From an uncultured Candidatus Peregrinibacteria bacterium (GTDB lineage: Bacteria; Patescibacteriota; JACMRA01), in contig CAKZLR010000056.1 of assembly GCA_937127165.1 (NCBI GenBank), forward strand, positions 1 through 7,880: 7,880 nt of DNA, in the 5' to 3' direction. Each line of letters opens with the position of its first letter. Position 1 is the first letter of the stretch. Under the pieces are notes generated by a model that saw only the letters and a program-made list of their open reading frames with translations, searched no databases and was not told where the DNA came from. Below, one piece after another: positions 1-5,717 of the stretch. Both the position numbers and the translations under genes were made by a program.

Positions 1-165
1 AACCTCTTTACTATCTCCAATAATTTTCTTGATATTTGGAGACTCCAAATTAATTCGCCACTGCTCACCCTCTTTTACAAACTCGACAGAAACATTTTCA
101 TGAACAATCGGTTGAGTTAAACTTTTTATTAAGTCAATGATGAATTGGCGATAATCTTGATTCAT
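1..165 (-). CDS. KH-domain-like RNA-binding protein, 5' part only
   Basis: The first 55 codons of a leftward gene, running from an ATG at 165 to the window edge, are visible and open. The N-terminus (MNQDYRQFIIDLIKSL) is followed by an alternating strand pattern (VSVEFVKEGEQWRINLES) and then NIKKIIGDSKEV. This order of helix, two strands and an I-I-G turn resembles the start of the small KH proteins of the KhpA/YlqC family or the KH half of Jag/KhpB, which bind RNA. The residues after the glycine (D-S-K) do not match the usual G-K-x-G loop, so the RNA-binding loop may be altered or the family call may be wrong. There is no Shine-Dalgarno sequence before the ATG; the bases just upstream are CATCCCCTC. 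The size and C-terminus cannot be judged because the gene is truncated by the window. Confidence 0.5.
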   Translation of the reverse strand, partial: MNQDYRQFIIDLIKSLTQPIVHENVSVEFVKEGEQWRINLESPNIKKIIGDSKEV

Positions 166-171
166 GAGGGG

Positions 172-200
172 ATGAAAAGTTTTATTAAAAATTTTGTCAA
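172..200 (-). promoter_or_regulatory. Candidate promoter for the KH-like gene, possibly leaderless
   Basis: On the minus strand a perfect TTGACA (200 to 195) lies exactly 17 bp before TTTCAT (177 to 172), which matches four of six -10 positions. The predicted +1 falls at 165, the A of the ATG. A second candidate is a perfect TATAAT at 244-239 with no good -35, which would give a leader of about 65 nt. AT-rich sequence produces such boxes by chance, so this is only a candidate. Confidence 0.3.
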
Positions 201-321
201 ATATTTAACTCTACTACGTTTTATAAAAATAAATTTTTATTATACTATTTTAGTACACCCAAACTCTAAGCATTAGCAGCATTTACTTTTAACTAAAAAT
301 TAGAGATCATAAACTTGTGAA

Positions 322-349
322 TATACTTATGAATATAATTATAAGTATA
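322..349. repeat. 9-bp inverted repeat
   Basis: The arms TATACTTAT and ATAAGTATA are perfect complements around GAATATAATT. They lie about 160 bp upstream of the KH-like gene's start. They could form a hairpin or a protein-binding palindrome, but the sequence is entirely A/T-dominated, so chance is a real possibility. Confidence 0.5.
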
Positions 350-490
350 ATAAACAAAAGCAGATTTTGAAAAATTACGAAAATTACTTAGAAGATATAA
401 TTTTGCACACTATATTTTCTAAAAAACTTCGAAAAAATTGCGTAAAATAGAAAAATAAAATAATATCGCCTTTTTCGTAAAAATTCACTG

Positions 491-519
491 TTAACTATAT
501 TATTTAATATAATAGTTAA
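491..519. repeat. 8-bp inverted repeat
   Basis: TTAACTAT and ATAGTTAA face each other across 13 A/T bases, which themselves contain TATTA-TT-TAATA. The element sits in a gene-free spacer and its role is unknown. Confidence 0.45.
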
Positions 520-711
520 AATTTGTGTATTATATTATTATTATAAGTATTTAAGCTAAAGCTAATAATTAGAAATTTTAAATTTTTTTATTGATCTTAC
601 TTATCAAGCCTAAATTAGTTTTTATGAAAACTACCCAATACTTCAAAACAATATTTACATTTGGTATGATATTACTCTCTGTTTATTTATTTTAATTTTA
701 CAGAAATTTAG

Positions 712-1640
712 CTAATTTTATTACTTAGCTTGATTATAACTTTTTCTTTAAACCCTGTCGTAATTTTTTTAAAAAAGGAATTAATTTTAAGGTTTTTGGA
801 TAGTTTATTATCGGTTTTGGTGCTTTTGGTATTTTTTGTGGCTTCGAGTTTTTTTGATATTAAATTATAATTAAAAAAGTTAAAAATTTTGTAAAAAAGC
901 TACCAACAATTATACCAATAATAATTAATTATACCAACAATTACAATAAAGGACTTTAATAAACCTACCGAAGTTGGTAATATCAATTTTTTTAAGTTTA
1001 ATTAAGGACCTTGATCCTGATTTAATAAGTTATTTATCTAGTTTTGTTTCTTTTTTACAACTTTCGATAACTAGTGGATTAGTAATAATAAATAACTTAT
1101 CTAACTTAACTACACAAATTATTACTTTTTTTGACATTTTATTTTCTACGGGACTGGCCCCAAATCAAAAATTGGATTTATTTCCGACCTTAGGAATTAA
1201 CAAGTCAAAAGTGGAATCTATTTTAACAAAAATAGAATAAAATCAGTCTCTGGACACATGGTTTTGTGTTAGATGCTTTAATAGTCGATATTTTTTCGTT
1301 TATAATCTTATCTATAGTAGCTTTTATAAAAATAATTGATCTACTTGGCTTATTATATCAGGGGTAATGGCAGTCACTGTAATAGCGACCCAAGATCTGA
1401 AAAAAGCTGTCTGAGTACTAGTTAGCTATTTTTTAAAAACAAATTCAAGGAAATTGGTTAACACCTATAAAATTATGAAATCAGCTGTAGGAATCAGCTC
1501 ATATCTACAATTTTGACAATTCTAGTTTTTACCAATACATTAGGAATAGCTGGTGTAATTTTTTTTGTCTGTAACAACCACGTTTAGTTTATGGATAACC
1601 TATCAAAAAATTTTTGGAAAAAATCTTTGTAACCAAAAAA
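712..1640 (+). pseudogene. Decayed membrane-protein gene, mechanosensitive-channel-like
   Basis: Several hydrophobic reading segments follow one another in different frames, in an order that fits one disrupted gene of about 300 codons. Segment 712-870 ends in a transmembrane-like stretch (LLSVLVLLVFFVASSFF). Segment 974-1240 is 88 codons from a TTG and contains LISYLSSFVSFLQLSITSGL and later KLDLFPTLGINKSK. Segment 1266-1367 contains DIFSFIILSIVAFIKIIDLL. Segment 1367-1414 is short. Another frame around 1485-1590 reads ISTILTILVFTNTLGIAGVI. Repeated hydrophobic helices and an LGIA-type motif near the end recall the small 'conserved TM helix'/MscS-related membrane proteins common in Patescibacteria. 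The family assignment is by pattern only. An alternative is non-coding AT-rich DNA that happens to encode hydrophobic residues. Confidence 0.4.
901..943. repeat. Short direct repeats TACCAACAATTA
   Basis: The 12-mer TACCAACAATTA occurs at 901-912 and again at 932-943. A partial copy, TACCAATAAT, lies at 913-922. The repeats fall between two hydrophobic segments of the decayed gene, so they may be a small duplication that contributed to its disruption. Confidence 0.5.
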
Positions 1641-1727
1641 CACTGACACTAATAAAAATAATTTAATTAATAAAATACAAAAATAATTAATTAAAATACA
1701 TAAATATCATAAATTATACCATAAATT

Positions 1728-2327
1728 ATGACTCAACAGCCAAAAGATAATATAAATAAAGATAATAAATTTGTGCCACCTGTATATGTAGATGCTAGTA
1801 TTCTTTTGCTAGAAGCAAAACAAAAACTGGAAAATCAGAAGATAAAAGAAGGTTTAGACATTTTACACCATATTACACTTTTATACCCAAATTATTCTAA
1901 GGCTTACAACTTACTCGGATATGTATATGATTCTCTTCTTGAAGATACAAAAACCGCTGAAAAATACTATAAAAAATGTCTAGAGTTAGAACCAGATCTT
2001 AAAGAAGTTTACAGTAATTATGCTTACTGCCTATTAGTTCTTAAAAAATATCAAGAATTAGAAAAGTTTGTATTGGAATCTCTGACAATCTCTATAACTA
2101 ACAAACCTTATCTATATCATTTACTAGGTAAAGCTCAGGAAGCTTTGCTAAAATTTGATGAAGCTATAGAATCTTATAGCAATTCCATCTTGCATTCGTT
2201 TGATAATGAAGATATCCAAGCTAGGGAAAAAGATATCGCTAGATGTCGAAAAAAACTTGCTTTTTTAAACAAACAAAAAGTTGTAACTAAAAAAACCAAA
2301 AAAACAGACCAACTTGACAATAATTAA
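1728..2327 (+). CDS. Tetratricopeptide-repeat (TPR) protein
   Basis: This 199-residue protein consists almost entirely of TPR-like helix pairs, which usually serve as protein-binding scaffolds. The best repeats are residues 58-91 (LLGYVYDSL then AEKYYKKCLELEPDL) and 128-160 (YHLLGKAQEALLKFDEAIES). Weaker repeats lie at about 24-57 and 92-125. It has no signal peptide or membrane helix, so it should be cytoplasmic. The N-terminal 17 residues are polar, and the C-terminal tail (about 183-193) is lysine-rich and probably disordered. The ATG at 1728 has no Shine-Dalgarno sequence. A TATACC box at 1715-1720 would place a transcript start next to the ATG. The gene is followed by ndk after 40 bp, but a TTGACA inside its last codons could give ndk its own promoter. 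The partner or pathway cannot be inferred from the sequence. Confidence 0.85.
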   Translation: MTQQPKDNINKDNKFVPPVYVDASILLLEAKQKLENQKIKEGLDILHHITLLYPNYSKAYNLLGYVYDSLLEDTKTAEKYYKKCLELEPDLKEVYSNYAYCLLVLKKYQELEKFVLESLTISITNKPYLYHLLGKAQEALLKFDEAIESYSNSILHSFDNEDIQAREKDIARCRKKLAFLNKQKVVTKKTKKTDQLDNN

Positions 2328-2342
2328 TGACTTAAAAATTAT
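2314..2342 (+). promoter_or_regulatory. Candidate internal promoter for ndk
   Basis: A perfect TTGACA at 2314-2319, inside the last codons of the TPR gene, is followed after 17 bp by AATTAT at 2337-2342 (four of six matches). Transcription would start near 2349 and leave about 19 nt before the ndk ATG. The same TTGACA contains the in-frame TTG at 2314, which is an unlikely start for ndk. Confidence 0.3.
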
Positions 2343-2367
2343 TCCATATAGGTCAAATATCGCTATT

Positions 2368-2985
2368 ATGTCCGAAATTATTAGTAAAATTAAAAAGCAA
2401 AGAACTTTTGCTATGATTAAACCAGATGGAGTTTTAAGAGGTTTAACAGGGGAAATTGTTCGTCGAATTGAAGTTTGTGGGCTTAAAATAGTTGCTCTCA
2501 AAATGATTAAAGCTACTCGGGAGCAAATTATAGCTCACTACCCAATGAGTGATCAAGCTTGGATTGATAGGTTGGGAGAAAAAGGTCTTAGCACTTTTGA
2601 AGGTTTAAAACTCGATCCAAAACATTTTTTAGGAACCGATAACAAGTCTGAAATTGGCAGAAATGTGGCTAAGTCTTTAATTGACTATATGACTTCAGGT
2701 CCTGTTGTTCCGATGGTTATAGAAGGTATTCAAGCAGTGGATATGGTTCGCAAACTTGCTGGACATACCCTGCCTTTTAAGGCCGATATGGGTACTATCC
2801 GTGGAGATTTCTCAGTAGATAGCCCTGCTATCGCTAATGTGGAAAACCGAGCTATTCACAATCTTTTTCATGCGTCTGAAACTTTGGAAGAAGCTGTAAA
2901 AGAGATTACTTTGTGGTTTAAGCCTGAAGAAATTATGGAATATAACAGGGCTGGAGATGATATTATGTACTCTAAAACTTACTAA
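2368..2985 (+). CDS. ndk: Nucleoside diphosphate kinase, long form
   Basis: This enzyme transfers the gamma-phosphate of ATP to other nucleoside diphosphates, balancing NTP and dNTP pools in the cytoplasm. The hallmarks are MIKPDG (Lys18), a helix through GEIVRRIEVCGLKIVALKM (28-46), HTLPFKADMGTIRGDF (133-148) and the phospho-acceptor His168 in NLFHASETLEEA. The protein has 205 residues where the family usually has 140-155. The extra length is an insertion at about 60-105 (AWIDRLGEKGLSTFEG, LDPKHFLGT) before TSGPVV, plus additional residues between GDF and the catalytic histidine, and a C-terminal tail (WFKPEEI). I associate this long version with Patescibacteria and some archaea. The ATG at 2368 is preferred over an in-frame TTG at 2314, because known proteins start shortly before the first strand (RTFAMIKPDG). 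There is no clear Shine-Dalgarno sequence. Confidence 0.95.
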   Translation: MSEIISKIKKQRTFAMIKPDGVLRGLTGEIVRRIEVCGLKIVALKMIKATREQIIAHYPMSDQAWIDRLGEKGLSTFEGLKLDPKHFLGTDNKSEIGRNVAKSLIDYMTSGPVVPMVIEGIQAVDMVRKLAGHTLPFKADMGTIRGDFSVDSPAIANVENRAIHNLFHASETLEEAVKEITLWFKPEEIMEYNRAGDDIMYSKTY

Positions 2986-2991
2986 TTATAC

Positions 2992-3007
2992 TTTTTGTGA
3001 TCAAAAA
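2992..3007 (+). terminator. Weak terminator-like hairpin after ndk
   Basis: TTTTTG (2992-2997) and CAAAAA (3002-3007) pair across TGAT, beginning 7 bp after the ndk stop. The stem is short and A/T-rich, and only TCTTACTTTT follows, so termination would be inefficient. Confidence 0.25.
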
Positions 3008-3426
3008 TCTTACTTTTAAAGAATTACATCGAAATTTAGCTCGAGAGTTTTTTCTTTAGCTGACTAGAGGATTTGATTGTTGTAATTATGCAATTTGTTT
3101 AATAAAAAAGATAGTTTAGAAAAGAGATTAGAAGTTAGAGATCAGTACATTGCTATAGTAAAAAAATGAAAACTACTGGAAACTTTATATGGGGGATAGC
3201 TTTGCTAGATAGTGAAGGAAAGATGTGTGGATCTGTAATGATCTTAAGATTTCTTTCAATAAAATAACTGAAACTTACTAGAACAAGAACCATATGGGGG
3301 GTTAATGATATATGAGAAGAATGGAAAATCAGAGTACAACAAAATTAGTATCTTACTTTTTTGAAATAAAACATTTGACACCTAATAAACATACTGGTCA
3401 CACAATATATGCAGCTAAAAATTTAA

Positions 3427-3432
3427 TATAAT
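3427..3432 (+). promoter_or_regulatory. Candidate -10 box for the methyltransferase gene
   Basis: A perfect TATAAT ends 7 bp before the GTG start, so the predicted transcript would begin at 3439-3440, at or beside the start codon. No convincing -35 sits 17 bp upstream (AATATA). This would be a leaderless mRNA if real. Confidence 0.3.
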
Positions 3433-3439
3433 CAAATCT

Positions 3440-4594
3440 GTGCCGCCTAAATATTTTTATAAACTCGGTCATTGTAAAGATCTGTCTATCGAGGAATACT
3501 TCAACTTGTCTAGAGATGTCAATTACGACACAGATTCTCATTGGCTAATTGGTCATTTTGATTTAAATGTAAACCTCAGCGGTAGTTTAGTTTTTGGTGG
3601 CGAAATTTTTGGATTAGTTTCAAAAAAAGACGATTGGGGTTTGATTAGAATGATAGAAAATATTCTAGATCTTCTTAAAGAAGAAAATCCTTCAGCTAAG
3701 AAAATAGGCTTATCTTTACCAAAAAGACAACAATCACAAGCGATAATCGAAATCGCTAAAAAAGCAGGTTTCAAAAAAATTAACTTACCAAAAAAACTAC
3801 CAAATTTTGGGTCTTGGAAAGCGACTAAAAACTGGATAATTGTTTTTGAATTTAAAAAAGAGTTTTGTGTGGGGAAAATCAAAACTTTTAGTAACCAAGA
3901 GTTTTGGGCAAACTTAGATCAAAATCTTCCACACAAAGATATGGAACAAGGGATAATGAATCTCAAACTTGCCAGAAGTTTACTAAATTTAACTAAGAAA
4001 GAAATAATTTGGGATCCTTTCTGTGGTCAGGGCAGGTTAGTTGCATCAGGTATTGATCTAAAAAAGCATTTTTTTGTTTCAGATATTTTACCAGAGTGTG
4101 CAACTCAATCTCAAATCAATTTTGAGAGGGCAAAACAAATTTGGCAGTGGGGTCAAAAATATTTAGGTATTGCATTTGACTTAGATGTGCTGCTAAATAC
4201 GGAAGTTTTGGATGCTAGATTTTTGTCAAAAAGCCAAAATATTACTGATTTTAGGGAGGTAGCAATTGTAACGGAAGGTTATTTAGGTAAAAATTTTCAA
4301 ATTATTCCCACCATTGCTAAGGTTCAAAAAGAGTTGTCTAAATTATATGAAATGTGGAGACAAGTTATACTAGAGGCTGATAAACTTAAAATTCCAGAAG
4401 TTATTTTTTGTTTACCTTTATATCTTAGAACTGAAGAAAATGGTGAAAAATGGATTTGGCCTAAATTTGAAGAAAAGTTAATAAAACAAACAAGTTATAG
4501 TATTTTTTCTTTTAGAAATAAAAAGTTAAACATTCTTTACTCCAGGTCAGATAGTTATGTAGGGCACCTAATTACTAAGCTAGTTTTAGTTTAA
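3440..4594 (+). CDS. TRM11/TrmG10-like methyltransferase
   Basis: A 384-residue SAM-dependent methyltransferase, probably acting on tRNA guanine-N2. The N-terminal half opens with KYFYKLGHCKDLSIEEYFNL, resembling the YFFILGRNPALS start of TRM11-like proteins. The catalytic half has FWANLDQNLPHKDMEQGIMN (156-175), motif I DPFCGQGR (192-199), an acidic strand-2 end VSD (213-215), a motif IV-like VTEGYLG (277-283) and a C-terminal YSRSDSYVGHLI. The classic motif IV of N2-guanine enzymes is D-P-P-Y; here it is E-G-Y-L, related to the EPYLG form I recall from Patescibacterial homologues. Substrate choice is therefore inference, and DNA or another RNA is possible. GTG at 3440 is the start: a stop lies at 3416, and this codon directly precedes the conserved N-terminal strand. 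A tRNA gene lies 81 bp downstream. Confidence 0.8.
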   Translation: MPPKYFYKLGHCKDLSIEEYFNLSRDVNYDTDSHWLIGHFDLNVNLSGSLVFGGEIFGLVSKKDDWGLIRMIENILDLLKEENPSAKKIGLSLPKRQQSQAIIEIAKKAGFKKINLPKKLPNFGSWKATKNWIIVFEFKKEFCVGKIKTFSNQEFWANLDQNLPHKDMEQGIMNLKLARSLLNLTKKEIIWDPFCGQGRLVASGIDLKKHFFVSDILPECATQSQINFERAKQIWQWGQKYLGIAFDLDVLLNTEVLDARFLSKSQNITDFREVAIVTEGYLGKNFQIIPTIAKVQKELSKLYEMWRQVILEADKLKIPEVIFCLPLYLRTEENGEKWIWPKFEEKLIKQTSYSIFSFRNKKLNILYSRSDSYVGHLITKLVLV

Positions 4595-4620
4595 ATCTTG
4601 ATCTAAATTAAAGTCGAGTC

Positions 4621-4649
4621 TTGACATTTAAGTAAATTTATACTTTTAA
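4621..4649 (+). promoter_or_regulatory. Candidate tRNA promoter
   Basis: A perfect TTGACA (4621-4626) lies upstream of the tRNA. TATACT at 4639-4644 is the better-looking -10 but is only 12 bp away. TTTTAA at 4644-4649 has the normal 17-bp spacing and would give a 5' leader of about 20 nt. Confidence 0.3.
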
Positions 4650-4675
4650 GTTATGGTTTTTTTAAATTATGGTGA

Positions 4676-4749
4676 TCGGGGATCGTCTAGTGGTAGGACT
4701 ACGGGTTTTGGTCCCGTCAACCGGGGTTCGAATCCCTGTCCCCGAGCCA
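4676..4749 (+). tRNA. trnQ: tRNA-Gln (anticodon UUG)
   Basis: All four arms fold. The acceptor TCGGGGA pairs perfectly with TCCCCGA (seven pairs, U1-A72). The D arm is GTCT/GGAC with loop AGTGGTA, closing with a T-G pair. The anticodon stem ACGGG/CCCGT encloses TTTTGGT, giving anticodon TTG for glutamine CAA (and CAG by wobble). The T arm is CGGGG/CCCTG with loop TTCGAAT. The variable loop is four bases. The discriminator is G73 and CCA is encoded. The weak first pair and G73 agree with glutamine identity in bacteria. It is the only RNA gene in the window and converges with the ilvBN operon. Confidence 0.97.
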
Positions 4750-4750
4750 G

Positions 4751-4785
4751 TGTGTATTTAGTTTTTTGACGTAAAAATATACACA
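4751..4785 (+). other. Imperfect hairpin directly after the tRNA
   Basis: TGTGTAT (4751-4757) can pair with ATACACA (4779-4785), and inside it TTTTT (4762-4766) with AAAAA (4773-4777). It starts two bases after the CCA end. No T-run follows, so it may be a processing signal or a weak stop for the tRNA transcript. Confidence 0.3.
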
Positions 4786-4891
4786 AACAGAAACAATATT
4801 GGTTTTACTAAAAATGTTTGTTTAAAAATTAAAATTAAAAATTTAAACAATTTAAGTATTCTCCAAAAAGGAAAAACTAGGATTACTCTTC

Positions 4892-4920
4892 GAGATTCTC
4901 TGTTTCAGGGAGAAGCTCTC
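4892..4920. other. Bulged hairpin, possible structured RNA
   Basis: GAGA-TTCTCT pairs with GGAGAA-TCTC, with a two-base GC bulge and a seven-base loop. About ten pairs form, one of them G-U in RNA. It is richer in G/C than its surroundings and stands close to the hairpin at 4948-4967, so the two could be parts of one RNA. Confidence 0.4.
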
Positions 4921-4930
4921 TGTTTGTAAA

Positions 4931-4967
4931 ATGATTAGATAAAATAATCTAGTCTTTGCAGACTAGA
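4931..4967 (-). terminator. Candidate terminator of the ilvBN transcript
   Basis: TCTAGTCT (4948-4955) and AGACTAGA (4960-4967) form a perfect 8-bp stem with loop TTGC. Read leftward, the stem is followed by TTATTTTATC, a moderately U-rich tract. Read rightward, a T-run appears only about 11 bases later. It lies about 200 nt beyond the ilvN stop. Confidence 0.35.
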
Positions 4968-5118
4968 AAAGTGGAATATTTTTTAACAAGTTTGTATTTT
5001 TACAAAGTTAAACAATTCTAAGATCTAAACTACAATCATCATGTCTCAAATTTTTAGAATTAACTATCAATTAAAAATAAAGTTTGTAAATGCGTTAATT
5101 TTAATACCTCAAAATTTT

Positions 5119-5158
5119 AAAAAAGTCAGAAATGGATATTTAGATTGTCCGAAATATC
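5119..5158 (-). terminator. Weak terminator-like hairpin after ilvN
   Basis: On the minus strand, 14 nt after the ilvN stop, GATATTT and AAATATC (5158-5152 with 5141-5135) pair around a ten-base loop. Six T follow after a further ten bases. The stem is A/T-rich and the T-run is not adjacent, so efficiency is doubtful. Confidence 0.3.
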
Positions 5159-5171
5159 ACCAATAAAAGGT

Positions 5172-5648
5172 TTATCTCTCCATAGCTACTATTCCACTAG
5201 ATCCAATTTCTAAAATCTCAAATTGTTTTAAAGCTGTAATAAATCCTAAAATTTTTTTTCGTTCTCCAGCAACTTGTAAAATAACTGTTTGCTCAGATAG
5301 GTCAACTACACTACCCCTAAAAATATTTACTAAACTAGTAATCTCAGATAGGTTTCGAGGTCTCTTGATTTTAACTAATAAAATTTCTCTTTCAACAGTA
5401 TTAGCACTATCAACAGCTTTAACACTAATAACCTCGACTATTTTATTAATTTGTGCCACAATTTGCGGAATTTTATCTGCATCGCCTTGTGTGAAAGTTA
5501 TAGTAATTCGCTTGATTCCTTCAACTTCTGTGTCTGAAGCAGTTATAGTTTCCAGATTATACATTTTACGACGAATCAGTATAGTAATTCTCTCTAAAAC
5601 CCCTCGTTTATTTTGAGCAAAAACTAAAATAGTATGTAGTTTAGACAT
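5172..5648 (-). CDS. ilvN: Acetolactate synthase, regulatory subunit
   Basis: The 158-residue small subunit of acetohydroxyacid synthase activates the catalytic subunit and gives feedback inhibition by valine. The N-terminal ACT domain (about 4-75) begins HTILVFAQNKRGVLERITIL. Asn13, Gly16 and Asn31 line up with E. coli IlvH Asn11, Gly14 and Asn29, residues tied to valine binding, so feedback control is probably retained. The C-terminal domain (about 86-158) starts VEREILLVKIKRP, continues IFRGSVVDLSEQTVILQVAG and ends SSGIVAMER, as is usual. The length is typical of short family members. It follows ilvB by 69 bp on the same strand and is probably cotranscribed. The ATG at 5648 is placed just ahead of the first conserved strand, and no Shine-Dalgarno sequence precedes it. 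Confidence 0.95.
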   Translation of the reverse strand: MSKLHTILVFAQNKRGVLERITILIRRKMYNLETITASDTEVEGIKRITITFTQGDADKIPQIVAQINKIVEVISVKAVDSANTVEREILLVKIKRPRNLSEITSLVNIFRGSVVDLSEQTVILQVAGERKKILGFITALKQFEILEIGSSGIVAMER

Positions 5649-5691
5649 AAAACAAATTTATCGTTTTAGCTTAATTGGAAATACAATCATA

Positions 5692-5710
5692 TTTAACATC
5701 TTTTGTTAAA
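5692..5710 (-). other. Hairpin between ilvB and ilvN
   Basis: TTTAACA (5692-5698) and TGTTAAA (5704-5710) form a 7-bp stem with loop TCTTT, starting seven bases after the ilvB stop. No T-run follows in the direction of transcription, so it is more likely an intercistronic stability or processing element than a terminator. Confidence 0.3.
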
Positions 5711-5717
5711 GTTGCTG

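Larger units (their letters stand above)
166..711. other. AT-rich spacer without a recognisable gene
   Basis: No supportable coding frame was found on either strand between the KH-like gene and the decayed membrane gene. The stretch holds two clear inverted repeats. One is TATACTTAT at 322-330 with ATAAGTATA at 341-349 (9 bp arms, 10-nt loop). The other is TTAACTAT at 491-498 with ATAGTTAA at 512-519 (8 bp arms). Neither is followed by a run of T that would make it a convincing terminator. Confidence 0.6.
2986..3439. other. Gene-poor stretch, possible unrecognised remnant
   Basis: No frame is open for more than about 40 codons. Short frames that read like protein occur, for example KNLTFKELHRNLAREFF from a GTG at 2997 and DSLEKRLEVRDQYIAIV near 3110-3160, each soon stopped. 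They may be remnants of a lost gene, but I cannot name a family. Near the right end lie a perfect TTGACA (3375-3380) and a perfect TATAAT (3427-3432), too far apart to form one promoter. Confidence 0.5.
4750..5171. other. Convergent spacer with several hairpins
   Basis: This spacer lies between the tRNA (plus) and the end of ilvN (minus) and holds no convincing gene. It contains a 9-bp inverted repeat TTGTTTAAA/TTTAAACAA (4818-4826, 4842-4850), a bulged hairpin at 4892-4920, an 8-bp perfect hairpin at 4948-4967 and a 6-bp hairpin TTTGTA/TACAAA at 4991-5006. A 9-mer direct repeat, TCTCTGTTT, occurs at 4897-4905 and 4917-4925. The density of structure suggests terminators for both converging transcripts or a small RNA. 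Confidence 0.5.

Noticed and set aside
1367..1530. Reading TGA as an amino acid (Gly or Trp), as in Gracilibacteria, Absconditabacteria or Mycoplasma, to open this region
   Set aside because: TAG and TAA stops remain after TGA is read through, and all intact genes are full length with the standard code and no in-frame TGA.
2314..2367. TTG-initiated N-terminal extension of ndk by 18 residues
   Set aside because: The extension overlaps the end of the TPR gene and shows no NDK similarity. The ATG at 2368 fits the family start.
5041..5166. Plus-strand ORF of 41 codons (MSQIFRINYQ...) in the tRNA-ilvN spacer
   Set aside because: It has no Shine-Dalgarno sequence, no recognisable motif, overlaps the ilvN 3' region structure and is of a length expected by chance.
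5365..5616. Plus-strand ORF antiparallel to ilvN, and similar antisense ORFs in ilvB and the methyltransferase gene
   Set aside because: They are shadows of strongly supported genes and have no protein-like features of their own.
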